Shown: positions 1-6,302, counted from the stretch's first letter. The stretch: 9,481 bases of DNA from Nitrospiraceae bacterium (GCA_003454665.1 DMKB01000140.1:1-9481); one strand, 5' to 3'. The notes: a model not told the origin generated them from the letters alone. Program-made: numbers and translations.

Positions 1-28
1 GGAGATGCGAGGATGGCGCAAAGACCTC

Positions 29-859
29 TTAATCGTCTTGCCCGACGATCACCCCCCACGGGGCCACCTGCAGGGGCGTAAAGGTCAATACGTCAACGGG
101 TTTTTCCTCGAACATCCTCCCGTGCGCCTCAGGCCTGGAAAAGCCGTGCTCGCACTCTCGTATACCTGCCTCACGGTTCTTGATCATGACACCGAGAGAA
201 CCACCGTGGTCATGATGCTGGAGTACGCGCGATGCATTGTCGGAAGCAACGACGACCTCGTTGGAGTCGATGATCTCGATATAGGCGTTTTTCTCTATCT
301 TCACCGTCTGGAGGAGTTGGTTGATCGATGGATTGGTCGGATTGAGCACGCCGCCGGCCGCCCCGACGATGCTCCCCCCTTTGTCGCGCAGGGGAACGAG
401 GACAAAGATCACCTGCTTGTTGATGGGGGTCACCGTATAGATGTTCGAAATAACCGGTCTGCCCTCCCGGAGGACCTGATTCACATAGTGGATGTACGTG
501 AGGTTCTCATAACGGTTGTTATGCGGGGGATAGGAAAGGAGCTTGTTCCCTTGTTTATCGAGGAGGAACACCCCGTCCGTAAACAGCGAATAGGTATAGG
601 CCGTTTCCAGCACCTGGCGTTCCGGTTTCCAATCGTTGTCCGTCAGGTCCACTTTACCCGAGAGGGAGATGTCATAGAGCCTGTTCAGATTGCCCTGCAA
701 TACGATCTCAATGTAATTCGCGATAATGCTGCCCAGGGTAAGCCTGTTGTGCAGCGACCGGTTAATACTCTCGCGGACCGCCAGATAGCTCATAATGCCA
801 AGGCTCGCGGTGATAACGATTACATTGAGAATGATTGCAAAAATGATCTTTTTCTGCAT
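29..859 (-). CDS. Membrane-anchored Cache-domain sensor protein, apparently cut short by an in-frame stop
   Basis: The 276-residue product has an N-terminal membrane helix (about residues 5-27) followed by an extracytoplasmic domain of roughly 240 residues. That domain carries dCache-like features, including a FTDGVFLLDKQGN stretch, a repeated hydrophobic strand pattern, and a closing TFTPLQVAPWGVIVGQ motif of the kind that ends Cache domains of sensor kinases and chemoreceptors. In such proteins a second helix and HAMP, kinase or GGDEF parts follow, but here a TAA (29-31) comes immediately after GQDD. Reading through it in the same frame gives EVFAPSSHL to the window edge, a plausible continuation, so I infer a nonsense-interrupted gene. 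The ATG at 859 lies 37 bases beyond the cytochrome b stop on the same strand and has only a weak ribosome site, so it is probably co-transcribed. It could sense a respiratory substrate or redox state, but the ligand is unknown. Confidence 0.7.
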   Translation of the reverse strand: MQKKIIFAIILNVIVITASLGIMSYLAVRESINRSLHNRLTLGSIIANYIEIVLQGNLNRLYDISLSGKVDLTDNDWKPERQVLETAYTYSLFTDGVFLLDKQGNKLLSYPPHNNRYENLTYIHYVNQVLREGRPVISNIYTVTPINKQVIFVLVPLRDKGGSIVGAAGGVLNPTNPSINQLLQTVKIEKNAYIEIIDSNEVVVASDNASRVLQHHDHGGSLGVMIKNREAGIRECEHGFSRPEAHGRMFEEKPVDVLTFTPLQVAPWGVIVGQDD

Positions 860-896
860 TGCTTAGTTTTTATACTACTCCAAAAAAAGCCCTCCG

Positions 897-1625
897 TCAA
901 ACCGGTGTCGTCTCTTCCGGGGTCCCCTGTCCGTGTCCCTCCAGCGTCACGCCGAACATACGCTCATATTCCAGCGGATGCTCGTGTATCATCCGTTCTT
1001 TCGCGATCTTGCCGGTAAAAATTACCGTGTCGAGGGGAAAGACCTCCGGACTGAACACCGCATTATAGATATGCCAGACAATGATCACGAGAAAGGCCAG
1101 TACCGCCTCGTTGGTATGGAGGGCTTTTGCCGCCGGGATCAACTCACCCGGCAGGAATGCCGTCACGAGGGCAGGAAACCAGAGTGCAAGGCCCGTGGCA
1201 ATCATGATCATTCCGCCGGCGATAACCCCCCAGTATTCGAACTTCTGCTTGTAATCAAACCGGTCACACCGCGCCGGGTGTTCCGTCAGGCCAAAATAGT
1301 ATTTCAGATTGTCCATGACGTCGGTGAAGTCTTTCTTGTAAATGACCATCGTGGGCTGCCATTTCCGGAACAGGACGCCGAACGATGCGGTCCCGATGTG
1401 GAACATGGTGAGCACGGAAAACACCACTCCCGTGGTACGGTGCACGATCCGGGTCGTATCGATACCGCCGAGAGACAGTATGATCCATTCTGATATACTG
1501 TATTCGTGAAACCGCTGGGAAAGCCCGGTTATCACGAGGAGCGCAAAGGCGACGGCATTGAGCCAGTGCTCAACGATCCGGTACCCGCTCAGCCTCTTGA
1601 TATATTCAGTGTTTGCTTTTTCCAT
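897..1625 (-). CDS. Cytochrome b subunit (FdnI/HydC/thiosulfate reductase-like membrane dihaem protein)
   Basis: The 242-residue integral membrane protein has four to five hydrophobic helices (about 19-36, 63-84, 131-150 and 170-192). Histidines in or near helices (H20, H62, H76, H170, H185) are candidate haem b ligands. The overall pattern, with RIVEHW in helix 1 and VWHIYNAV near the C-terminus followed by an EHPLEYERM tail, matches the cytochrome b subunits of formate dehydrogenase and Ni/Fe hydrogenase, which exchange electrons with menaquinone. I therefore infer a quinone-linked subunit. The ATG at 1625 has AGGAGG seven bases upstream. The gene begins 16 bases after the stop of the 13-haem cytochrome c, so the two are almost surely one transcript and probably one complex. 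No formate dehydrogenase or hydrogenase catalytic subunit lies nearby, so the partner is more likely the multihaem cytochrome. Confidence 0.85.
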   Translation of the reverse strand: MEKANTEYIKRLSGYRIVEHWLNAVAFALLVITGLSQRFHEYSISEWIILSLGGIDTTRIVHRTTGVVFSVLTMFHIGTASFGVLFRKWQPTMVIYKKDFTDVMDNLKYYFGLTEHPARCDRFDYKQKFEYWGVIAGGMIMIATGLALWFPALVTAFLPGELIPAAKALHTNEAVLAFLVIIVWHIYNAVFSPEVFPLDTVIFTGKIAKERMIHEHPLEYERMFGVTLEGHGQGTPEETTPV

Positions 1626-1641
1626 ATCAACTCCTCCTCGC

Positions 1642-3033
1642 CTATCTATTCACCGCATAGCGCCAGATGTGCAGCAGGATCTGAAGGAGCAGCCCGATAA
1701 TCATGAAGGGGATAAAAAAACTGTATCCCAGATTGATCAGATACACGAGCGGCGCCTTTGTAAAATTAGGCTCATAATGGGAAACCCAGCTGTCCGGAAA
1801 GTTCATTGTCGCATCGGCATGGCATTTCTGGCACTGTTTCACGAGATTTTCTTTTATGAGGTTGGTGTTCGTGCCCGTCGTCTTCGTAATATCATGGACG
1901 CCGTGGCAGTCTATGCAGACCGCGATCGGTTTTGCCTGCCCCTCCTGCTTATAGAACTTCAGGGTGACGCCGTGGAAATCCTGGAGATACGTTTCAACCA
2001 CCGCGGGCGACAGATCGTACTTCTCCATAAGACCCTTATCAGCGTGGCAGTTACCGCAGATCTCCGGAATGACAAGGCGGAAGTCTACCGTCCGCGGATC
2101 GGTAATATCATGGGCGCTGTGGCAGTCCGAGCAAACCGGCACGTCCTGGTTGGACTCCTCGATCAGGGCCCCCCCATGCACGCTCTTGGCATAGGTATTG
2201 TAAATGTCGGCATGGCACTGTTCGCATTTCTTCGCACTCGCAAGCTTATTGTGTTTGCTCGATGTCACGAAATGGGAGCCGTGGCAGTCCGTACAGACCG
2301 GCGCATTCGGGTTTCCCTGGGAAAGCATATTGAAGTGTATGCTCTCGAGGGTCCTCGTATAATTGTCAAAATGGCACCTTCTGCAGCTCTCGGACAGGGC
2401 GATGGAATAGCTTCGTCTGCTTTTGAATTTTCTGACGGGATGTTCCTCCGAGGAGAAACCATAGTGGCAATCGGTGCAGCTCAGGTTATTATGCACCGAT
2501 TGATTTAATAGTTGTTCGTTTATATGGATCGTCAGTTTTTCCCCGCTCTTGAAGGTCATACGTAATTTCCGCTCATGGCAGCCCAGACAGTACCGATTGC
2601 CCTGCGTCATTTCCCGGACCCGTCGCACCGTGTGCGAGCCGTGGCAGTCGGTACACACGGTCCCGGGCGCCGCTCTGCCCGTTACGCTCGCATGGACCTT
2701 ACTCTTGTTGGGGTCGTGACAGTTCGTGCACATCCTGGCGGCAAATGCACGGTACTGCCGCTTCGTCTTGAACGACCTCGACGGGTGCTTGTCTGCCGTA
2801 AAACCGTGGCAGTCGGAACACCCGATGATTCCGTGGACAGACTGCTGGAGATGCGTCGCATTCACTTTAAGGGAAATTTTTTTGCCGTTCCCCATGGTCA
2901 TCGACTGGGTCTGGCCGTGACACCCCATGCACATCTCGTCTGCCTTCGACAAGGCCGGGCCGGATGCTGGAACGGTGATCGAAAACAAGAAAAAAGCGCA
3001 TACAGCCGTCAACACACCTGATCGATATCCCAT
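1642..3033 (-). CDS. Periplasmic, C-terminally anchored 13-haem cytochrome c
   Basis: The 463-residue protein has an N-terminal signal peptide (hydrophobic 7-21, likely cleaved near ASG-PA) and exactly 13 CXXCH haem c motifs, beginning at C35, C72, C102, C127, C149, C186, C217, C247, C270, C301, C326, C373 and C401. A single hydrophobic helix at about 430-456 ends in RYAVNR and should anchor the cytochrome on the periplasmic face. The haem region is built of repeats: residues 35-135 and 149-255 are two similar four-haem modules, followed by two two-haem modules (270-306 and 326-378) and a last haem. Several non-motif histidines (SVH, HPSR/HPVR, FHG) could be sixth ligands. The ATG at 3033 has an AAGGGGGT ribosome site. 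With the adjacent cytochrome b it probably passes electrons between the quinone pool and a periplasmic or outer acceptor; the direction and the acceptor cannot be read from sequence. It is not a recognisable NrfA or octahaem reductase. Confidence 0.9.
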   Translation of the reverse strand: MGYRSGVLTAVCAFFLFSITVPASGPALSKADEMCMGCHGQTQSMTMGNGKKISLKVNATHLQQSVHGIIGCSDCHGFTADKHPSRSFKTKRQYRAFAARMCTNCHDPNKSKVHASVTGRAAPGTVCTDCHGSHTVRRVREMTQGNRYCLGCHERKLRMTFKSGEKLTIHINEQLLNQSVHNNLSCTDCHYGFSSEEHPVRKFKSRRSYSIALSESCRRCHFDNYTRTLESIHFNMLSQGNPNAPVCTDCHGSHFVTSSKHNKLASAKKCEQCHADIYNTYAKSVHGGALIEESNQDVPVCSDCHSAHDITDPRTVDFRLVIPEICGNCHADKGLMEKYDLSPAVVETYLQDFHGVTLKFYKQEGQAKPIAVCIDCHGVHDITKTTGTNTNLIKENLVKQCQKCHADATMNFPDSWVSHYEPNFTKAPLVYLINLGYSFFIPFMIIGLLLQILLHIWRYAVNR

Positions 3034-3099
3034 AGCACCCCCTTTAGAGAACGTGAGCGTCTTGAAAAGAACGTCAGACCATCCCGCTTTTCCAATTCG

Positions 3100-3480
3100 T
3101 TACTCGACGTCGGCTGCATCATGCTCACCTCCCGACGCTCTCTCGGCCCTGCCTGCCTTGTCCCCGGCAAAATACGCCTCACCAGGTCTCCAGCCGAAGT
3201 TCGCCAGCCTCGACATTTCATGCAGCTTTTCACCAAACAGTTTTCTTGCCGCCATGGTGATAACCGTGGCGATCCCGATAAACGGCAGAAACACCGCATA
3301 GACGAGGCCGAGCACCGGGGCCGCAAGAAGCACAATCAGCGGATGTGCCTTGTAATACGCTGTTGTCCCGTTTCCCGGCAGGACGCCGCCCGTCTTCAAC
3401 GTCACCCGCTCGCCTGTTGAGAAGCTCCAGTACGTCCCTTTTTTTACTATTGCTCCGCTGCTGTGCTTTAATCTTAGCAT
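3100..3480 (-). CDS. Small membrane protein of unknown function, first gene of the cytochrome operon
   Basis: The frame is open from 3567, but I place the start at the ATG at 3480 because GGGAGGGGG lies immediately upstream and the upstream extension is a proline/glycine-rich stretch with no protein character. The resulting 126-residue protein begins MLRLKHSSGAIVKKGTYW and has a short soluble segment containing FSTGERVTLKTGG. One long or two tightly packed hydrophobic helices follow (about 48-82), then a charged C-terminal tail with GWRPGEAYFAG. There are no cysteines, haem motifs or catalytic signatures. It ends 66 bases before the 13-haem cytochrome start on the same strand, which suggests co-expression and perhaps an assembly or accessory role for the cytochrome complex. 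That role is inference from position only. I do not recognise the family. Confidence 0.7.
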   Translation of the reverse strand: MLRLKHSSGAIVKKGTYWSFSTGERVTLKTGGVLPGNGTTAYYKAHPLIVLLAAPVLGLVYAVFLPFIGIATVITMAARKLFGEKLHEMSRLANFGWRPGEAYFAGDKAGRAERASGGEHDAADVE

Positions 3481-3482
3481 AT

Positions 3483-3491
3483 TCCCCCTCC
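3483..3491 (-). promoter_or_regulatory. Ribosome binding site that sets the start at 3480
   Basis: On the minus strand GGGAGGGGG precedes the ATG at 3480 by two to five bases, depending on the pairing register. No comparable site precedes the upstream in-frame start at 3567, so this site decides for the shorter product. Confidence 0.6.
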
Positions 3492-3516
3492 CGACAAGAA
3501 CGTGCTCATTGCGCTG

Positions 3517-3531
3517 CCCAGGGGTCCTGGG
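3517..3531 (-). other. Short hairpin in the leader of the cytochrome operon
   Basis: CCCAGG and CCTGGG arms (six base pairs) flank a three-base loop, 37 bases upstream of the first start codon. There is no T-run after it on the minus strand, so it is not an intrinsic terminator. It could affect leader stability or be chance. Confidence 0.3.
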
Positions 3532-3589
3532 TCCGGAGCACGGCCCTTTCCTATCGCCCTTCGTCACATCTTCTCTTCTTTTCGGCTAC

Positions 3590-3652
3590 AGGATAACAAA
3601 AAGTGACGGGGAATGACAATAGGAAGAACATCTTATTTCATGGGGAATTATA
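3590..3652 (-). promoter_or_regulatory. Candidate promoter region of the cytochrome operon
   Basis: The intergenic stretch 3481-3803 must hold the promoter of the leftward cytochrome operon. Two minus-strand candidates are visible. One is a perfect TATAAT at 3652-3647 with no good -35 box. The other is TTGTCA (3619-3614) with TATCCT (3595-3590) at an 18-base spacing, which would start about 100 bases before the first gene. Neither stands out enough to choose, and regulation by an activator would be consistent with the poor -35 boxes. Confidence 0.35.
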
Positions 3653-3713
3653 TCCTACTTGATGGCAGGGCACTATAAGCTGAAAACCTGATAGTACAAC
3701 AGGATCAAGGACC

Positions 3714-3734
3714 ATCAATGGATAACATATTGAT
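3714..3734. repeat. Inverted repeat, possible operator
   Basis: ATCAAT and ATTGAT arms are separated by nine bases, in the gap between the two minus-strand transcription units and upstream of the candidate cytochrome promoter. An AT-rich dyad at about -80 could be a regulator site. The arms are in the reverse order to an FNR box (TTGAT..ATCAA), so FNR is not supported. It could also be chance. Confidence 0.25.
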
Positions 3735-3803
3735 TTTCCGTATCTTTTTCAGTGCATATTGCTTTTTGGACGCCAACGAGAGCAATGGGCCGGTAAGGCA
3801 CGC

Positions 3804-4340
3804 TCACTGCTCCGCAACCATACTCCTCGCGATACGTATCAAATCCCGGGGAGAGGCCGTCGTACGTACCGTGACCCTGCACGTTCCCGAACCCCACGAT
3901 ACCTGCGTGCAGGGATTTCCCTCACCACAGAGCGCGATCACCAGCCGTGCCTCCCAATGCTTGATGAAAACCGTACTTTCTCTCTGGATCCGGGTGATCT
4001 TCAGGTCGGTGTCTGGGTGGTATTTGGCCTTTACGTAGACCTGCTCAATAACGAGGCCGATCCTCTTTGAATCCCGATCCTTGAACTGCATGATAACCAT
4101 GGGGAACGGTTTTTCCTGCGCCAGTATTTCAGCGGGGGGCCATGAAAAATTTTGCGGAAAAAAAGACGGGACATAGATAGTGCTGAAATGTAACTTTGAT
4201 TCAACCTCGTCGATACTGCGGTAGTGTCGCAGGGTGCCTTGCTGCACAGCCAGGGGCACCCAGTTCATGATCTTTAAGAGCACAATCAGGAGGATAATCG
4301 TAGCGGCAAAGGAAAAAATGGCGAGCCATCGTTTCTGCAT
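3804..4340 (-). CDS. Single-pass membrane protein with periplasmic domain, paired with an M56 peptidase
   Basis: The start is taken as the ATG at 4340, which has GAGAGG eight bases upstream; a GTG at 4349 lies in frame but has no proper site. The product of 178 residues has an N-terminal membrane helix (about 5-24) followed by a soluble, presumably periplasmic domain. That domain contains YVPSFFPQNFSWPP, two cysteines close together in LCGEGNPC plus a third in GTCRV, and a C-terminal helix SPRDLIRIARSM. The last part resembles the end of DUF4367-like domains found in membrane proteins next to regulatory genes, but this is a loose resemblance. The gene begins 21 bases after the stop of the M56 peptidase gene, so it is probably co-transcribed and a good candidate substrate, partner or sensor for that peptidase. 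Function is unknown. Confidence 0.65.
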   Translation of the reverse strand: MQKRWLAIFSFAATIILLIVLLKIMNWVPLAVQQGTLRHYRSIDEVESKLHFSTIYVPSFFPQNFSWPPAEILAQEKPFPMVIMQFKDRDSKRIGLVIEQVYVKAKYHPDTDLKITRIQRESTVFIKHWEARLVIALCGEGNPCTQVSWGSGTCRVTVRTTASPRDLIRIARSMVAEQ

Positions 4341-4361
4341 GGAGTGCACCTCTCGGAAAAT

Positions 4362-5354
4362 CTATACAACATAGTAGTTTATGACCAGGATCACGCAGAG
4401 CGTGAGGGTAAACGGAATCCATGAGCTGCCGCCGTCTCGCTCCAGCCCTCCCTCGAGTCGCGCGATCCGGTGATCGATGAGGAGGTTATGGCTGTGCTCC
4501 TCGAGTTTTCTCCTGAGCCGCAGCGGCTGTTTGTCATGATGCGGGCGATCGTCGTCGATGGGATGGTAAAAATGCCTTAACGCCTGAGCCAGTGCGTGTG
4601 GATTGCGCGTTACCGAGACCGCCATATCGTCACAGATCATCTCTTCACCCTGGACGAGCCGCCTGAACTCCAGAAGGACAACGGGATGGAAGAACATCAG
4701 AACCCGCAGGAGGAAAACAATGACGAGGAGCGGCCTCTTGCTCCGTTGTATATGTGCCAATTCATGGGCGATGGCTGCCTGCATCTGCTCCGGGGTCAGC
4801 ACCCGTATCAGGGCACTCGTCAAAAAGATCGCGGGCTTGCGCCCCGTTGACGAGAACAGGTGGGGATCACTATCGTTCAGGATAAGCACGTCGGGCTTTT
4901 CTCCCGGGAGGCCCTCCAGGGCCTTCTCCACGAGACCAGCGTCTTCACGGTTATCTTCACTGAAAGCAGGCCTCCGCGTGTCTATCATATGGCGCATAAT
5001 AGGTGCCATCTCCTGAAGGACGAAGATCACCGTGGTCACCAAGAGAATCAAAACAAAAAACAGGCCGAGGGGAATTTTTCCCCAGAGCGCCAGATGCAGC
5101 CATCTGCTGAAATCGAAGAGTGAATCCAGCCTGAACGCTATCGAACCCCGGTCGGGGTTGAGCATCTGGTACAGGGGAAACGAAAAGACCGGCACAAGGA
5201 TCGAAAGGAGCCGGAACCGTTGCGCTGTCTCCTGACTCGTGATCTTCCACGCCTGAAGAGACCGGTCAACGATCACAGCTGCAATGACCCCGTGAATAAA
5301 CGACTGGGCCGCGTACATACCGACGTAGGAGTAAAAAAAATCCACCATAGGCAA
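4362..5354 (-). CDS. M56 family (BlaR1-like) membrane zinc metallopeptidase
   Basis: The 330-residue protein has several membrane helices (about 14-30, 48-62, 95-115, 207-225 and 312-329). It carries the zinc protease motif HELAH (H197, E198, H201) inside AIAHELAHIQRSKRP and, 36-40 residues later, EEMICDD, which supplies the third ligand in M56 and Ste24-like peptidases. Before the motif, GRKPAIFLTSALIRVLTPEQ is the usual M56 stretch. The protein lacks the penicillin-binding sensor domain of true BlaR1/MecR1, and no BlaI repressor gene adjoins it. A membrane-embedded regulatory protease acting on a local partner is inferred. The start is uncertain: 5354 is TTG, ATG 5348 is in frame, and neither has a ribosome site. 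The strong site lies before an ATG at 5370 in another frame, separated by an eight-T run on the coding strand. Confidence 0.85.
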   Translation of the reverse strand: MPMVDFFYSYVGMYAAQSFIHGVIAAVIVDRSLQAWKITSQETAQRFRLLSILVPVFSFPLYQMLNPDRGSIAFRLDSLFDFSRWLHLALWGKIPLGLFFVLILLVTTVIFVLQEMAPIMRHMIDTRRPAFSEDNREDAGLVEKALEGLPGEKPDVLILNDSDPHLFSSTGRKPAIFLTSALIRVLTPEQMQAAIAHELAHIQRSKRPLLVIVFLLRVLMFFHPVVLLEFRRLVQGEEMICDDMAVSVTRNPHALAQALRHFYHPIDDDRPHHDKQPLRLRRKLEEHSHNLLIDHRIARLEGGLERDGGSSWIPFTLTLCVILVINYYVV

Positions 5355-5367
5355 TGGCTGTTGCCGA

Positions 5368-5380
5368 CATGTTCCTCTCT
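5368..5380 (-). promoter_or_regulatory. Strong ribosome binding site and ATG out of frame with the M56 gene
   Basis: On the minus strand AGAGAGGAAC precedes ATG at 5370-5368. This ATG opens a 34-codon frame (MSATAIAYGGFF...) that ends at 5266. It would enter the M56 frame exactly if one T were lost from the TTTTTTTT run (5340-5333). It could be a leader peptide, a slippage-dependent start or the trace of an indel. Confidence 0.5.
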
Positions 5381-5482
5381 AAAAGCTTGAGATCTTGAGA
5401 CATCAATGACCAGAGGGAAAGACTGCCAAAACAAGGGGTACGACACCTCCTGTGAAGAAAATACCATCTGGGAGGGAATTTC

Positions 5483-5498
5483 GCAAGGATAATGCCAA
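5483..5498 (-). promoter_or_regulatory. Candidate sigma-54 (-24/-12) promoter of the M56 operon
   Basis: The minus strand reads TTGGCATTATCCTTGC. It has TTGGCA at -24 and TTGC at -12, with ten bases between the invariant GG and GC, the exact spacing required for sigma-54. Transcription would start near 5471, about 100 bases before the M56 start region. This would imply control by an AAA+ enhancer-binding protein, with sites expected between 5500 and 5700. Confidence 0.5.
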
Positions 5499-5588
5499 AT
5501 GACTCAACGATCCCCAACGTCTCATAACCAGCGTCGCGCCCTGCGCATTCGGCATCGACCGGTGAAGAGCTTTTTCCCGGGCAGACCC

Positions 5589-5617
5589 GTGACAAATCGG
5601 CCTCTATGTGCTTTAAT
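5589..5617 (+). promoter_or_regulatory. Sigma-70-type promoter of the DksA/TraR gene
   Basis: GTGACA (5589-5594) and TTTAAT (5612-5617) each match the consensus at five of six positions and are spaced by 17 bases. The start would be near 5624, giving a leader of about 97 bases. It lies back to back with the sigma-54 candidate for the opposite operon. The rest of the 5371-5720 gap shows no convincing gene. Confidence 0.6.
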
Positions 5618-5720
5618 AGAGATTACTATAAATACGGAGAGAGCACAACAGGGGAAAGAACGTCTGGAAGAGACCTTGCAAGGCCGCTGTTTTTGGATGG
5701 TTTTCAGGAGGGCATGACCA

Positions 5721-6299
5721 ATGGCAGTTAAAAAGAGCGCCAAAAAAGCTAAAAAGCCGCAACAAAAGAATAAAGCAGCGAAACAGGCCGTAAAGAAAAA
5801 ACCGGCCCGCAGCGTCTCGAAGAAAGCGGCCCAAAAGCGGAAAACGAAGCCCTCTCCCGCGGCCAGGGCGTCAGGGAAAGGAAAGCCGTCACCCAAGTTG
5901 CTTACGGCGGGTAAGCGCAAGGAATACCTGCAAAAGGTCCTTCTCAAAAAGAGAAACGAGGTCGTACAGGGCCTGGAACTACAACTGGGCCGCAAGCTCT
6001 CGTATGAGCCGGGGCAGAAAATGGACTCGGCAATGGACAACGCCGACCTGTCCACCATGGATATGAACGAGGTCGTCGACTACTCGCTCCTGGAGATGAA
6101 GTATGAACAGTATAAGGACATAGCCGATGCCTTCCGCCGGCTGGAGGATGATACCTACGGCCTGTGCGAAGAATGCGGTGAAGAGATCGACATAAAACGC
6201 CTGGAAGTCAATCCCCTGGCTCGTTACTGTATTGCCTGCAAAACGCTCAAAGAAGACATGGAGCGTATCCAGAAGGAAGAAACGAGGTTCAAGGAGTAA
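5721..6299 (+). CDS. DksA/TraR family zinc-finger protein with lysine-rich N-terminal tail
   Basis: The 192-residue protein ends in a typical DksA/TraR domain: a helical region (about 65-145), then a four-cysteine zinc finger (C149, C152, C170, C173) in LCEECGEEIDIKRLEVNPLA and RYCIACK, and a closing helix. Between the helices, MDNADLSTMD sits where DksA has its acidic DxxDxA tip; here the pattern is DxxDxS. Proteins of this family bind the RNA polymerase secondary channel and modulate promoters, often with ppGpp. The first 60 residues are an unusual tail rich in Lys, Ala, Pro and Arg (AKKAKKPQQKNKAAKQAVKK and on), resembling histone H1-like proteins and likely disordered and nucleic-acid binding. 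The ATG at 5721 has AGGAGGG eight bases upstream. Whether it is a general DksA or a paralogue cannot be told from this window, so no gene symbol is given. Confidence 0.88.
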   Translation: MAVKKSAKKAKKPQQKNKAAKQAVKKKPARSVSKKAAQKRKTKPSPAARASGKGKPSPKLLTAGKRKEYLQKVLLKKRNEVVQGLELQLGRKLSYEPGQKMDSAMDNADLSTMDMNEVVDYSLLEMKYEQYKDIADAFRRLEDDTYGLCEECGEEIDIKRLEVNPLARYCIACKTLKEDMERIQKEETRFKE

Positions 6300-6302
6300 C
6301 GA

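Noticed and set aside
881..897. T-run (seven T on the minus strand) just after the cytochrome b stop, as an intrinsic terminator
   Set aside because: Only a three-base-pair stem can be drawn before it, so a terminator is not supported; the sensor gene probably shares the transcript.
2998..3033. Possible lipoprotein signal in the 13-haem cytochrome (LTAVC at residues 8-12)
   Set aside because: The cysteine falls at the start of the hydrophobic core, too early for a lipobox; an ordinary signal peptide cleaved near residue 25 fits better.
897..3033. Plus-strand and other-frame open reading frames across the cytochrome genes
   Set aside because: They are shadows of GC-rich coding DNA; the minus-strand frames carry haem motifs, signal peptide and ribosome sites.
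3759..3776. Second sigma-54-like match on the minus strand (TTGGCGTCCAAAAAGC)
   Set aside because: GG-GC spacing is right, but the -12 element is AAGC instead of TTGC and it lies about 270 bases from the next gene.
5499..5717. 72-codon plus-strand open frame in the divergent gap
   Set aside because: It has no ribosome site, overlaps both candidate promoters, and shows no protein-like pattern.
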